The position numbers and the translations under genes were made by a program. A model generated the notes under the pieces. The model had not been told where the DNA came from. It worked only from the letters and a program-made list of their open reading frames with translations, and searched no databases. From assembly GCA_014650475.1 (NCBI GenBank), contig BMVA01000001.1, positions 434,001 through 498,000 on the forward strand: DNA of 64,000 nucleotides, written 5' to 3'. Below are positions 33,093 through 41,369 of this stretch, piece after piece; the first letter of the stretch is position 1, and each line of letters starts with the position of its first letter. Origin of the DNA: Streptomyces albogriseolus. Its GTDB lineage: Bacteria; Actinomycetota; Actinomycetes; Streptomycetales; Streptomycetaceae.

Positions 33093-35234
33093 TCATCCCG
33101 TCGCGTCCACCAGGGCCAGCTCGTGCAGCCGCTCCGGCGGGCCCGGGCGGGCGTAGTACCAGCCCTGGGCCGTGTCGCAGCCGAGGATGCGCAGCTGCTC
33201 GGCCTGCGCGCCGGTCTCCACGCCCTCCACGGTGACCGCGAGGTCGAGGCTGTGGGCGAGCGAGACGATCCCCTCGACGATCTTCAGGTCGACCGGGTCG
33301 GCGGGGAACTGCTGCATGCTCTGGGTGAAGGAGCGGTCCAGCTTGAGGACGCTCACCGGGAGGCGGCGCAGGTTGGCGAGGTTGGAGTAGCCGGTGCCGA
33401 AGTCGTCGAGGGCGATGTCGACGCCCATCTCGGCGAGCCGGCGCAGCGGCTTGAGCAGGTCGTCGTCGGCGCCGATGAGCGCGGACTCGGTGACCTCCAG
33501 GCACAGCGCGTCGGGGGTGACGCCGGTGCGTTCCAGGATCTCGACGGTGTCCTGCACCAGGCCCGGGTGGGTGAGCTGGCAGGGCGACAGGTTCACGTTG
33601 ATGCGCAGCGGGCCGAGCACGTCGCCGCCGTTGGCGTCGCGCCACTCGCGGGCCTGACGCACCGACTGCTCCAGCACCCAGCGGCCGAGCGGCACGATGA
33701 GCCCGGTGTGCTCGGCGAGCGGGATGAAGCGGTCCGGGGACAGCACCCCGTGCTGCGGGTGGAGCCAGCGCACCAGCGCCTCGGCGCCCCGGACGCTCCC
33801 GTCGCCGAGGTGCACCAGGGGCTGGTACTCGATGAAGAACTCGCCCCGGTCCAGGGCCGTGGGCAGCGCCGTGGTGAGCCCGTGCCGCGTGATGGCGCGG
33901 GCGTCGGCCTCCGGGTCGGCGAGCTCGAACCGGTTGCCGCCCGCCGCCTTGGCCCGGTACATCGTGATGTCGGCGCTGCGCAGCACCTCCGCCGCGCTGC
34001 GCTCCCCCGCCGGTCCCTCGACGATGCCGATGCTGCCGCGCACGGTCAGCTCCCGGCCGTCGACGCTGATCGGGGCGAGCAGCGCGTTCATGATGCGGCC
34101 GGCCAGCTCGTCGACCGTGCGGCGGGTGTCGGGGCCGGTGGTGAGGGCGACGAACTCGTCGCCGCCGAGCCGGGCCACCATCTCGCCGGGCGCGGTGGCG
34201 CAGGACTGGAGCCGGTCGGCGACCTCGACGAGCAGCCGGTCGCCGGCCGCGTGCCCGAGGCTGTCGTTGACGGTCTTGAAGCCGTCCAGGTCGAGGTAGC
34301 ACAGCCCGAACCGCTGGCCGGGTCCGGCCGCGAGGGCCTTCTCCAGACGCTCGAAGAAGAAGGTGCGGTTGGGCAGCCCGGTGAGCGCGTCGTGGGTGGC
34401 CTCGTAGCGCAGCCGGAGGTTGAGCAGCCGCCGCTCGGTGGTGTCCTCCATGAGGGCGAGCTGGTACTGGGGTTCGCCGTCGGCGTCGCGCAGCAGGGAG
34501 ACGGTGAGATTGGTCCACAGGACCGTTCCGTCAGGTCGGTAGAAGGCCTTCTCGAGGTGGTAGTGCTCGCGCTCCCCGCTCACCAGCTCCTCGTAGAGCC
34601 GCCAGGTCTGCGGGGCGTCGTCGGGGTGGGTCCAGTCCCTGACGTTGCGGCCCAGCAGGTTCTGTCCCGACAGGCCGAACATACGGCCGAGCGCGCCGTT
34701 GACCTGGAGGATGTTGCCTTCGAGGTCGGCGATGCCGATCCCTATGGCCGCGCCTTCGAAGACCGCGCGGAACCGGGTCTCGGTGGCGTGCAGGGCCTGC
34801 GCGACCACTCCTTGCGCCTCCAGCGCGGCCTTGGCGACGGCCTCCTGCTCGGCCAGCGTGCGCCGGCGCAGGGCCTGGGCGAAGCCGGCCGCCATGGCGT
34901 GCTGGAGCCGCGCGCTGCGCGCCCTGAGGGTCTCGCGGTCGCCGTCGCCGCCGCAGTAGAGGACGAGGTAGGCGTCGACGCAGTCCAGGGTGCGGCTGAG
35001 CGCCTCGGGGTCCGTGCAGTGCGCCTCGACGAGCGCCGCGCCGGCCGCCCGGCCCGCCTCCGCGTCGAAGGCCCGGGCACGCAGCGCCTCGCTCAGCAGC
35101 CGGGCCACCGGGAGCAGCCGCTCCTCGAACTCGGAGCGGGTGTCGGCGGTCGAGGTCACCGGGTACACGGCCCGGCTCCAGATCGTCGCGAACCGGCGCA
35201 GTCTGCCCTCCGGCCCGTCCGGCTCCGCGCTCAC
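33093..35234 (-). CDS. rmdA: PAS-GGDEF-EAL cyclic di-GMP enzyme, RmdA-like
   Basis: A 713-residue c-di-GMP protein with an N-terminal helical region (1-145), a PAS domain (about 150-270), GGDEF at 357-361 (ARLGGDEFVAL) and EAL at 485-487 (GAEALVRWLHP). DDFGTGYSNL and other phosphodiesterase residues are present, so both halves look intact. No RxxD inhibitory site precedes GGDEF. Domain order and neighbourhood (sdh genes, Lipoprotein_15 lipoprotein) match S. coelicolor RmdA, a phosphodiesterase affecting aerial mycelium, by recall. GTG 35234 overlaps the methyltransferase stop as GTGA, so translation is coupled. Confidence 0.9.
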   Translation of the reverse strand: MSAEPDGPEGRLRRFATIWSRAVYPVTSTADTRSEFEERLLPVARLLSEALRARAFDAEAGRAAGAALVEAHCTDPEALSRTLDCVDAYLVLYCGGDGDRETLRARSARLQHAMAAGFAQALRRRTLAEQEAVAKAALEAQGVVAQALHATETRFRAVFEGAAIGIGIADLEGNILQVNGALGRMFGLSGQNLLGRNVRDWTHPDDAPQTWRLYEELVSGEREHYHLEKAFYRPDGTVLWTNLTVSLLRDADGEPQYQLALMEDTTERRLLNLRLRYEATHDALTGLPNRTFFFERLEKALAAGPGQRFGLCYLDLDGFKTVNDSLGHAAGDRLLVEVADRLQSCATAPGEMVARLGGDEFVALTTGPDTRRTVDELAGRIMNALLAPISVDGRELTVRGSIGIVEGPAGERSAAEVLRSADITMYRAKAAGGNRFELADPEADARAITRHGLTTALPTALDRGEFFIEYQPLVHLGDGSVRGAEALVRWLHPQHGVLSPDRFIPLAEHTGLIVPLGRWVLEQSVRQAREWRDANGGDVLGPLRINVNLSPCQLTHPGLVQDTVEILERTGVTPDALCLEVTESALIGADDDLLKPLRRLAEMGVDIALDDFGTGYSNLANLRRLPVSVLKLDRSFTQSMQQFPADPVDLKIVEGIVSLAHSLDLAVTVEGVETGAQAEQLRILGCDTAQGWYYARPGPPERLHELALVDATG

Positions 35235-36043
35235 GCCGTACGCCCCACGCCCGCCAGGCCGGAGAAGGCGTAGGGATCCTCGTCCTCCGGTGCGGTGTCG
35301 GGACGCCATCGAGGCATCGGCACCAGTCCGGGTTCCACCATGTCGTACCCCTCGAAGAACCGCGCGATCTCGTCGCGCGTGCGCATGATCAGCGGGTTGC
35401 GCGTGTCTCGGTACACGCCGACCGCCCCCTCCGCCCGCTCCGGCGGCAACGGGATCCCCTCGTACGCGGCGTGGGTGAGGACCAGCATGCTTCCGGGCGC
35501 CAGGGCCTCACGCAGTTCGGCCACCGCCCCGTACGGGTCGTCCGCTTCTTCCACGAAGTGAAGTATGGCAACGAGAAGCAGCGCCACCGGCCGATTCAGG
35601 TCGATCAGCCGGCCGACTTCGTCACTGCCGAGAATCTCCCCCGGCTTGCGGAGGTCGGCGGCGAGGATGTCCGCGCGGTCGTTGCCCTCCAGCACCACTT
35701 TGCTGTGCGCGACCGCCACCGGGTCGTGGTCCACGTACATCACCCGGGCCTCGGGGTCCGCCGCCTGCGCCACCTCGTGCACGTTCCCGAACGTCGGGAT
35801 GCCGGAACCGATGTCGAGGAACTGGGTGACCCCCTCGGCGACGGCGAAGCGCACCGCCCGCCGCATGAACGCCCGGTTCGCCTGCATGATCTTGGGCAGT
35901 CCCGGCATGAACTCCATGGCCCTGCGGGCGGCTTCCCGGTCGACCTCGAAGTTGTGCGAACCGCCCAGGTAGTAGTCGTACATCCGGGAGACACTGGGCA
36001 CCGTGATGTCGATGCTCCGTGGGGCCCAGGCGGGACGCTCCAT
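35231..36043 (-). CDS. SAM-dependent methyltransferase of the DUF574 (Methyltransf_19) family
   Basis: A 270-residue protein of the actinobacterial family opening with the motif VPSVSRMYDYYLGGSHNFEV. The SAM loop is FLDIGSGIPTFGNVHEVA, and VMYVDHDPVAVAHSKVVLEG is the acidic strand. Substrates of this expanded family are unknown. ATG 36043 was chosen because GGAG lies 8 nt upstream; a TTG at 36055 is a possible alternative. It is the first gene of a two-gene operon and overlaps rmdA by 4 bp, so a link to c-di-GMP signalling or development is plausible but unproven. Confidence 0.9.
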   Translation of the reverse strand: MERPAWAPRSIDITVPSVSRMYDYYLGGSHNFEVDREAARRAMEFMPGLPKIMQANRAFMRRAVRFAVAEGVTQFLDIGSGIPTFGNVHEVAQAADPEARVMYVDHDPVAVAHSKVVLEGNDRADILAADLRKPGEILGSDEVGRLIDLNRPVALLLVAILHFVEEADDPYGAVAELREALAPGSMLVLTHAAYEGIPLPPERAEGAVGVYRDTRNPLIMRTRDEIARFFEGYDMVEPGLVPMPRWRPDTAPEDEDPYAFSGLAGVGRTA

Positions 36044-36186
36044 GTATCTCTCCAAGGCGTAGGCGATCCGGTGTTCGAGCAGAGGCTACTGATCGCCCGC
36101 CAACAGGGCGACCCCAAACGGAAATTGACCATCCGTTCCCGGTCACTGCCTCTGGCACGTGCCCGCTTTGCGGATGCACAGGGTTG

Positions 36187-36217
36187 TCACATGACGTGAT
36201 CACGCCACTCCGGAGTG
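36187..36217. promoter_or_regulatory. Cluster of dyads upstream of the methyltransferase-rmdA operon
   Basis: CGTGATCACG (36195-36204) and CACTCCGGAGTG (36206-36217) are perfect palindromes side by side, preceded by TCACATGACG (36187-36196), about 145-175 bp before the methyltransferase start. The first resembles a BldD half-site pair with no spacer. The divergent-side gene (lipoprotein) ends far away, so these most likely serve the rmdA operon. Confidence 0.4.
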
Positions 36218-36249
36218 TTCCGGCGCGCGGGAGGAACCCGGGGAAAACG

Positions 36250-36283
36250 GTCCGCCCCTCCGCGGGATCGCGGAGGGGCGGAC
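36250..36283 (-). terminator. Terminator of the lipoprotein gene
   Basis: A 15-bp perfect stem (36250-36264 with 36269-36283) and GGAT loop lie 41 nt beyond the lipoprotein stop codon. Confidence 0.88.
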
Positions 36284-36324
36284 TCGGGGCCGGCGGCGCC
36301 GGGGCCGGCGCCCTGGGGAGGTCG

Positions 36325-37251
36325 TCACTTCTCCGGCGCGCCGACCGGCTTCCCGTCGGGCCGCACGGCGTACCACGTGCCGCCGACGCCCTGACCGTTG
36401 GTGTCGCCGGGGGCCTTGTCGCCGGCGAAGGTGTAGATGGGCCAGCAGTTGATGGTCTGCTGCTCGGCGCCGTCGGGCCGGGTGAAGGTCATGTAGCCCT
36501 TCTTCTGGATGCCCTTGGTGTCGGCGAAGTCGACCGGCGAGACGACCGGCCACTTCTTCACGCAGTCGCCGGCGCAGTTCGAGACGGGCTCCGGCCACGC
36601 CTCGTCCTTCATGAAGCGGTAGACCGTCATGCCCTTCTCGTCGACCACGATCTCGCCGAGCTCGGGGTCCTCCCGGGTCGAGAGCCCCGGCAGATCGGCC
36701 GACTGCGCCTTCTTGCCCTCCGGGGTGAACGCGAACCACTTGCCGCCCACGCCCTGGCCCTTGACGTCACCGGCGTTCACGTCCTTGACGTACCGGTACG
36801 CCGGCCACCCGTCCACGGTGAGCTGCTTGGTGCCGTCGGCGCGGGTGATCTCGCCGAGCAGCGCCTTGTCGATGCCCTCGCCCGCCGAGGCGTCGTCCGC
36901 CGGCACCGGCGGCCAGGTCTTCGCGCAGTCCCCGTCGCAGTTGGACTTGGGCGGGTTCGCGGAGTCCTGGTCGAACCGGTAGAGGGTCAGGCCCAGTTCG
37001 TCGGTCACCACCTTGCCGAGCTTGGCGTCGGTGGCCACGTTCAGCTGCCCCGCCGTGTTGACCGGCTGGCTCGGGGCCGGGGAGGTCTGGCCCGCCTGTG
37101 CCCCGCTGCCGATGCCGCCGAGGTCGCCCGGCGCCGTGATCCCCACGTTCTGGCTGGAGGGCGGCTGGGTGTCCTGACCGCACGCCGTCGTCAGGGTCAG
37201 CACCGCCGCGGCGCTCACCACCAGTGAGGCGGTCCGCCAGGAGGTCTTCAT
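36325..37251 (-). CDS. Secreted lipoprotein with four Lipoprotein_15 (PF03640-type) repeats
   Basis: A 308-residue lipoprotein with lipobox TTAC (Cys24). The mature part has repeats of the type GKVVTDELGLTLYRFDQDSA followed by CDGDCAKTWPPV, seen in two full pairs (about residues 78-170 and 205-300). Each contains a C-x3-C pair (NCDGDC, NCAGDC) and an aromatic WPAYRY/WPIYTF strand. PF03640 proteins are extracellular, of unknown role; the Cys pairs hint at metal binding or redox. A GGAG site precedes ATG 37251. It corresponds by position to SCO0930 of S. coelicolor (recall). Confidence 0.88.
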   Translation of the reverse strand: MKTSWRTASLVVSAAAVLTLTTACGQDTQPPSSQNVGITAPGDLGGIGSGAQAGQTSPAPSQPVNTAGQLNVATDAKLGKVVTDELGLTLYRFDQDSANPPKSNCDGDCAKTWPPVPADDASAGEGIDKALLGEITRADGTKQLTVDGWPAYRYVKDVNAGDVKGQGVGGKWFAFTPEGKKAQSADLPGLSTREDPELGEIVVDEKGMTVYRFMKDEAWPEPVSNCAGDCVKKWPVVSPVDFADTKGIQKKGYMTFTRPDGAEQQTINCWPIYTFAGDKAPGDTNGQGVGGTWYAVRPDGKPVGAPEK

Positions 37252-37420
37252 CGTCAACTCCAGATGATCGCAGAGGTGTCGCAGCGCTCTGCCGCGCCGC
37301 CGCTCGACGAGGGGTACGCACGGCGGCACAGGTTGTGTTCAACGGCGGCCCGTTTTTCTTTTCTTCCCTCCTTCGTGGCATTCCCCCGGCTCTCGTGCGT
37401 GACATGGCTCCGGACGACTC

Positions 37421-38059
37421 ATGATCTTCGTCGTGCAAGCACTCGTACCGACCCGAATCCGTACCGCGGTACGCGCGTTGGCCGTGGTCACGCTGCTCTG
37501 GGCGCTCACCGGCGCACCCGGCCGGGCGGCGGCGGACGCCTGCGCGTACGCCTCGACGGGGCCGGACGGCACGCAGGCGGTGGCGATCGCGGGCCACATC
37601 GACCCGGCCCTCCCGCCCTGCTCCCCGCCTCCCCCGCCGCCGCCACCCACCCCCACGCCCACACCCACCCCGACCCCGACTCCACCCCCTCCCCCACCCC
37701 CTCCGCCACCGCCGCCCTCACCGACGCCGACCCCTCCGCCGGCGAAGCCCACCCCCACCGTGCGGCCCGTCCCGCCGCCCGCGGCGCGCCCCGCCCCGCC
37801 GTCGCCCCGGCCGGCGCCGACGGCCGGACCGCGCCCGGCCCTCCGTCCGGCGCCGCCGCCCCCGCCACCGGCCCCGCCACCGGCCCCGAAACCGTCCGCG
37901 ACCCCGAGCCCGCGTCCCACCCTGCGGACCGTCACCTACCCGCGCCACCGCACGACCGAAGTGAAGCGGCCGGCCCGGAGCACCACGTCGCCGCTCGTCT
38001 TCGTCCTGCTCATCACCACCCCGGCGGTGGTCGCCGTCGCCGCGCTGCGCCCGCGCTGA
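37421..38059 (+). CDS. Secreted proline-rich protein with C-terminal membrane anchor
   Basis: A 212-residue protein. An N-terminal signal peptide (about residues 15-38, ALAVVTLLWALTGAPGRAAA) is followed by two Cys residues, then a 100-residue tract of Pro with Thr, Ala and Arg (PTPTPTPTPTPTPPPPPPPP). A hydrophobic C-terminal helix (SPLVFVLLITTPAVVAVAAL) ends in RPR. No LPxTG-type sorting motif precedes the helix. It probably spans the cell wall as a rod-like surface protein. It may be co-transcribed with the DUF4239 gene 46 bp downstream. Confidence 0.75.
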   Translation: MIFVVQALVPTRIRTAVRALAVVTLLWALTGAPGRAAADACAYASTGPDGTQAVAIAGHIDPALPPCSPPPPPPPPTPTPTPTPTPTPPPPPPPPPPPPSPTPTPPPAKPTPTVRPVPPPAARPAPPSPRPAPTAGPRPALRPAPPPPPPAPPPAPKPSATPSPRPTLRTVTYPRHRTTEVKRPARSTTSPLVFVLLITTPAVVAVAALRPR

Positions 38060-38105
38060 CGACCGCCCGCGCACCCGATCGATCCTCTCTGCCTGGAGGC
38101 ACCTC

Positions 38106-38870
38106 TTGCCGGAATGGCTTGTTCTCATCCTCGCCATGCTCGCCGCCTGTGCCGTCGTGGTGATCATCACCCTCCTCCGGCACCGGAGGGCGGCCGAGGA
38201 CGAGGACCCCAGCGAGACACCGGACGTCATCGAGTACATGACCATGTGGATCGGCGTGGTGTACGCCATCGTGCTGGGTCTCGCCATCGCCGGCGTCTGG
38301 GAGGGCCGCAGCGCCGCCCAGGAGAACGTCCGCGCCGAGGCGGTCGCCCTGCACGAGATCTCCGAGCGGGTACGGGTCTACCCCGCCGAGATCCGTGACC
38401 GGATCCGTGACGATGTCAACGCCTATGTCGGACACGTCGTCACCACGGAGTGGCGGACCATGGCCGACCACGACCGGCTGACCGACGAGGGCGCCGCACT
38501 GCTCGACCGGCTGCGCCGGGACGTGACCGACTACGAGCCGCGCACCGACTTCGAGGCGCAGGCCTACCAGCCTCTGGTGGACCAGGTGGCCGCCGCCGAC
38601 CAGGCCCGCAGCGCCCGGGCGGAGTCCACCGGGGCGACCATGCCGGGCGTGGTGTGGTTCGGCCTGGTCACCGGAGCCATGGTCACCATCGGCATGATCT
38701 TCGCCCTGCAGATCCGGCGCACCCGCCGCGAACTGATCCTCGCCGGGCTGTTCTCGGCGCTCATCGCCTTCCTGCTCTTCCTCATCTGGGACTTCGACGC
38801 CCCCTACAGCCGGGGCCTCGCCGCGACGGCCGAGCCGTTCCTGCGGCTGTTCCCGGAGACCGGGAGCTGA
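38106..38870 (+). CDS. DUF4239 (bestrophin-like) membrane protein
   Basis: A 254-residue protein with hydrophobic segments at about residues 4-23, 45-66, 183-205 and 213-231. The soluble middle includes EAVALHEISERVRVYPAEIR and ADHDRLTDEGAALLDRLRRD. This pattern fits the DUF4239 family, whose relationship to bestrophin-type channels is proposed. The TTG start at 38106 follows a GGAGG site about 7 nt upstream. It likely forms an operon with the proline-rich surface protein. A strong terminator follows at 38911. Confidence 0.82.
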   Translation: MPEWLVLILAMLAACAVVVIITLLRHRRAAEDEDPSETPDVIEYMTMWIGVVYAIVLGLAIAGVWEGRSAAQENVRAEAVALHEISERVRVYPAEIRDRIRDDVNAYVGHVVTTEWRTMADHDRLTDEGAALLDRLRRDVTDYEPRTDFEAQAYQPLVDQVAAADQARSARAESTGATMPGVVWFGLVTGAMVTIGMIFALQIRRTRRELILAGLFSALIAFLLFLIWDFDAPYSRGLAATAEPFLRLFPETGS

Positions 38871-38910
38871 CCGCACGACGCCCTCGGTCCGGCCCGCCCC
38901 GCGGGCACGG

Positions 38911-38945
38911 CCGCGCCCCGGACGCCGTCAGGGTCCGGGGCGCGG
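38911..38945. terminator. Bidirectional terminator between the DUF4239 and secreted-protein genes
   Basis: A 13-bp perfect stem (38911-38923 with 38933-38945) and 9-nt loop lie between convergent genes ending at 38870 and 38989. Confidence 0.82.
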
Positions 38946-38988
38946 GCTTCGGGCACGGGCGGAACGGGAGGCCGGGGGGAGCAGCGCC

Positions 38989-39486
38989 TCAGATCCGCTT
39001 CTCGGCGCGGCGGCGCATCCAGAAGACACCGCTGCCGACGACCGCGGCTGCCACCAGCGACCCGCCGATCGCCATGTCGGCGGGGGTGGCCCCGGTGGTG
39101 CTGCTGCCGCCGATGCCGCCGCGGACACCGCCGATGACGGTGAAGGCGGCCGGGCGGGTCAGGCTGCGGCCGGAGCAGTGGACGGTGATGTCGTAGGGAC
39201 CGGGGTGGGCGTCGTGGTGAATGGTGGCGGTGCCCCTGGCGGTGTCGTTGCCGCTGTGAACGGGCGTCAGGTTCGTCCGCGGGAAGGCGTTCGAGGTGGC
39301 GTGGCCGCCGTTGGGGCAGCCGTCGACGGTGATGGTGAGCTGGCCGCCCCGGGCGATGACGCTGGGCAGGGCGACGATGTTGGACGGGTTGGGCACCCGT
39401 CCGCCGTCCGCGACGGCCGCCGGGGCGGCGACCCCGAGGACGGCGACCGCGGCTCCGGCGGCCGCAAGGGCACGTGTGTTGCGCAT
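38989..39486 (-). CDS. Secreted protein with C-terminal transmembrane tail, divergent from sortase
   Basis: A 165-residue protein. The signal peptide is MRNTRALAAAGAAVAVLGVA plus APAAVA. The beta-rich middle domain includes VIARGGQLTITVDGCPNGGH and YDITVHCSGRSLTRPAAFTV with two Cys that could pair. A C-terminal hydrophobic helix (ADMAIGGSLVAAAVVGSGVF) is followed by the basic tail WMRRRAEKRI. This layout is like a sortase substrate, yet no LPxTG or LAxTG precedes the helix; TTGATPAD is the nearest candidate. A GGAGG site precedes ATG 39486. The neighbour across the promoter region is a class F sortase. Confidence 0.82.
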   Translation of the reverse strand: MRNTRALAAAGAAVAVLGVAAPAAVADGGRVPNPSNIVALPSVIARGGQLTITVDGCPNGGHATSNAFPRTNLTPVHSGNDTARGTATIHHDAHPGPYDITVHCSGRSLTRPAAFTVIGGVRGGIGGSSTTGATPADMAIGGSLVAAAVVGSGVFWMRRRAEKRI

Positions 39487-39822
39487 GTGATCCTCCGCGG
39501 GAGACGCCCCGGGTCCCGTCCCCGGTCCGATCGGCGAGAAAGCGCCTCCCGGAAAGACCCTCAGTTGCCCTGCGCCGCCGCGCATTTCGGGAATGGTCCG
39601 TACGGTTGAGGGCCGCCCTCGCCCCTCCCGTGCGGGCGGGGCCATCGCCGCAGGTCACGGACCGTCAGAAGATCTTCGTCGCGGATCACCCCGGATGGCG
39701 CACCCCGCCCGTCCGGAGGCCACCCGTTCGCCGCCGTCCCGTCGCCGGTGGCGCACCCTCCGCTTAGCGTTCACGTCATGCGCGAGTGACACGGCGACGG
39801 CCGTGTCGAGAGGGGAAGGCGA
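39487..39822. promoter_or_regulatory. 336-bp divergent promoter region of secreted protein and sortase F
   Basis: This stretch has no gene I can support on either strand. It should carry the two divergent promoters. A small GAAGATCTTC palindrome lies near 39668. I cannot assign -35/-10 boxes with confidence. Confidence 0.4.
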
Positions 39823-40488
39823 ATGTCAGCTTTCGAGCCGGCCGAAGCCGAAGAGGAGGCGCGCCCGAGGAGGCGCGCACCGTGGGGCGTGATAGCGCTG
39901 GTCCTGCTCACCGGCCTCGCGCTGCTCCGCAACGGCTCCGGGGAGTTCGACGTGGGCCCGCCGCAGCCGGCCGGCGCGGCCGCCGCGGACAGCGCGACCC
40001 CCGGTGTCACCGTCGGCGCGCTGCAGCCGCTGCCGTACGCGGTGCCGGACCGGGTGCGGATCCCGGCGATCCAGGTGGACGCGCCGATCGTGCCGGTGGG
40101 CCTGGACGCGGAGGGCTGGGTGGACGCGCCGCCGCCCGAGGACCCGAACCTGGCGGGCTGGTTCACCGGCGCGGTCTCGCCGGGCGAGAAGGGCACGTCG
40201 GTCGTGGTCGGGCACGTGGACAACGCGCAGGGACCGGCCGTGTTCTACGGCCTGGGCGCGCTGAAGAAGGGCAACCGGGTCGAGATCGCCCGCAAGGACG
40301 GCAAGACCGCCGTGTTCGAGATCTACGGCGTGGAGGTCTTCTCGAAGAACGACTTCCCCGGCGACCGGGTCTACGCGTCCAAGGGCACGGCGGAGCTGCG
40401 GGTCATCACCTGCGGCGGCGGCTTCACCCAGCAGAACGGCTACGACGGCAACGTGGTCGCCTTCGCCCGCCTGGCCGAGATCCGCTGA
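39823..40488 (+). CDS. Class F sortase
   Basis: A 221-residue sortase with an N-terminal membrane helix (about residues 22-36, GVIALVLLTGLALL) and an extracellular sortase domain. The catalytic triad is visible as His131 (VVVGHVDN), Cys197 (VITCGG) and Arg216 (VAFARL). The RIPAIQVDAPIVPVGLDAEG opening is typical of class F sortases of actinobacteria, whose substrates are mostly unknown. A GGGGAAGG site precedes the ATG. The adjacent divergent secreted protein with a C-terminal helix is a natural candidate substrate or partner. It ends inside a terminator stem. Confidence 0.93.
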   Translation: MSAFEPAEAEEEARPRRRAPWGVIALVLLTGLALLRNGSGEFDVGPPQPAGAAAADSATPGVTVGALQPLPYAVPDRVRIPAIQVDAPIVPVGLDAEGWVDAPPPEDPNLAGWFTGAVSPGEKGTSVVVGHVDNAQGPAVFYGLGALKKGNRVEIARKDGKTAVFEIYGVEVFSKNDFPGDRVYASKGTAELRVITCGGGFTQQNGYDGNVVAFARLAEIR

Positions 40489-40520
40489 GCAGTCCCCGCC
40501 CGCCGTGGCGGGGACTGCTC
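40487..40520. terminator. Bidirectional terminator between sortase and deacetylase genes
   Basis: A 14-bp perfect stem (40487-40500 with 40507-40520) and 6-nt loop overlap the last bases of the sortase stop codon and end 10 bp before the convergent deacetylase stop. Confidence 0.88.
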
Positions 40521-40529
40521 AGGGCGTTC

Positions 40530-41369
40530 TCAGACGTACTCCCGGCGGGGCACGGTGACGTGGTAGCCGGAGTCCAGCAGGTGCGGCAGATAGGAGCGCA
40601 GGGCCTTCACGCTCTGCGAGCGGTCGCCCCCGGCGTCGTGCGAGAGCACCACGACGCCGGGGGCGGCGCCGTCCTCGACCCGGCCGACGATGGTGCGGGT
40701 GCCGGGCTCGGTCCAGTCGAGGGTGTCGACGGTCCAGGCGAGCGGTTCCATGCCCAGTTCGGCGCCGAGCTCGAAGGCGGCGCGGTTCCACGCGCCGTAG
40801 GGGGCGCGGAACCACTCCGGGCGGGCGCCGTGGTGCTTCTCGACGACGTCGCTGGTGCGTTCCATCTCGGAGCGGATGCGGCGCCGGCGCAGACCGGTCA
40901 GCAGGGGGTGCGACCAGGTGTGGTTGCCGACCACGTGGCCCTCGTCGGCCATGCGGGCCAGCAGGTCCGGGCTGTAGGCCGCCATCTCGCCGCACACGAA
41001 GAACATCGCGCGCACCTCGTACCGGGCCAGGGTGTCCAGGATGTCGGGGGTGTAGCGGGGGTCGGGCCCGTCGTCGAAGCTGAGCACGACGGTGCGGCCG
41101 TTCTCCGGCACCTTCAGCAGCGGCTCCTTGCGCACCGGGGTCCTGCCGGGCGCGGTGCGCGGGGGACCGTAGCCGGTCAGGGGCCTCAGACGGTACTCGG
41201 AGGGCCTGAGGGGGCGGCGGGCCGCGGGCGCTCCGGCGACGGGCGGCGACGCCGGAGCGCCCCGGTTCCCGGCCCCCGGCACGAGCGCCGTGGCCACGCC
41301 TGCCGCGCCCAGCGTGGCGGCACCGGCGAGCAACGCCCGGCGCCGGGTGAGCAATTGATGCTTCTGCAT
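40530..41369 (-). CDS. Polysaccharide deacetylase (NodB/CE4 family), exported
   Basis: A 279-residue CE4 deacetylase. The N-terminus (LTRRRALLAGAATLGAAGVA) looks like a twin-arginine signal. All five NodB motifs are visible: SFDDGP with Asp99/Asp100, HTWSHP with His150/His154, RAPYGAWN, VDTLDW and LSHDAGG. It would remove acetyl groups from peptidoglycan, chitooligosaccharide or another N-acetylated glycan outside the cell. It is the last gene of the surface block and convergent with the sortase gene. Confidence 0.93.
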   Translation of the reverse strand: MQKHQLLTRRRALLAGAATLGAAGVATALVPGAGNRGAPASPPVAGAPAARRPLRPSEYRLRPLTGYGPPRTAPGRTPVRKEPLLKVPENGRTVVLSFDDGPDPRYTPDILDTLARYEVRAMFFVCGEMAAYSPDLLARMADEGHVVGNHTWSHPLLTGLRRRRIRSEMERTSDVVEKHHGARPEWFRAPYGAWNRAAFELGAELGMEPLAWTVDTLDWTEPGTRTIVGRVEDGAAPGVVVLSHDAGGDRSQSVKALRSYLPHLLDSGYHVTVPRREYV

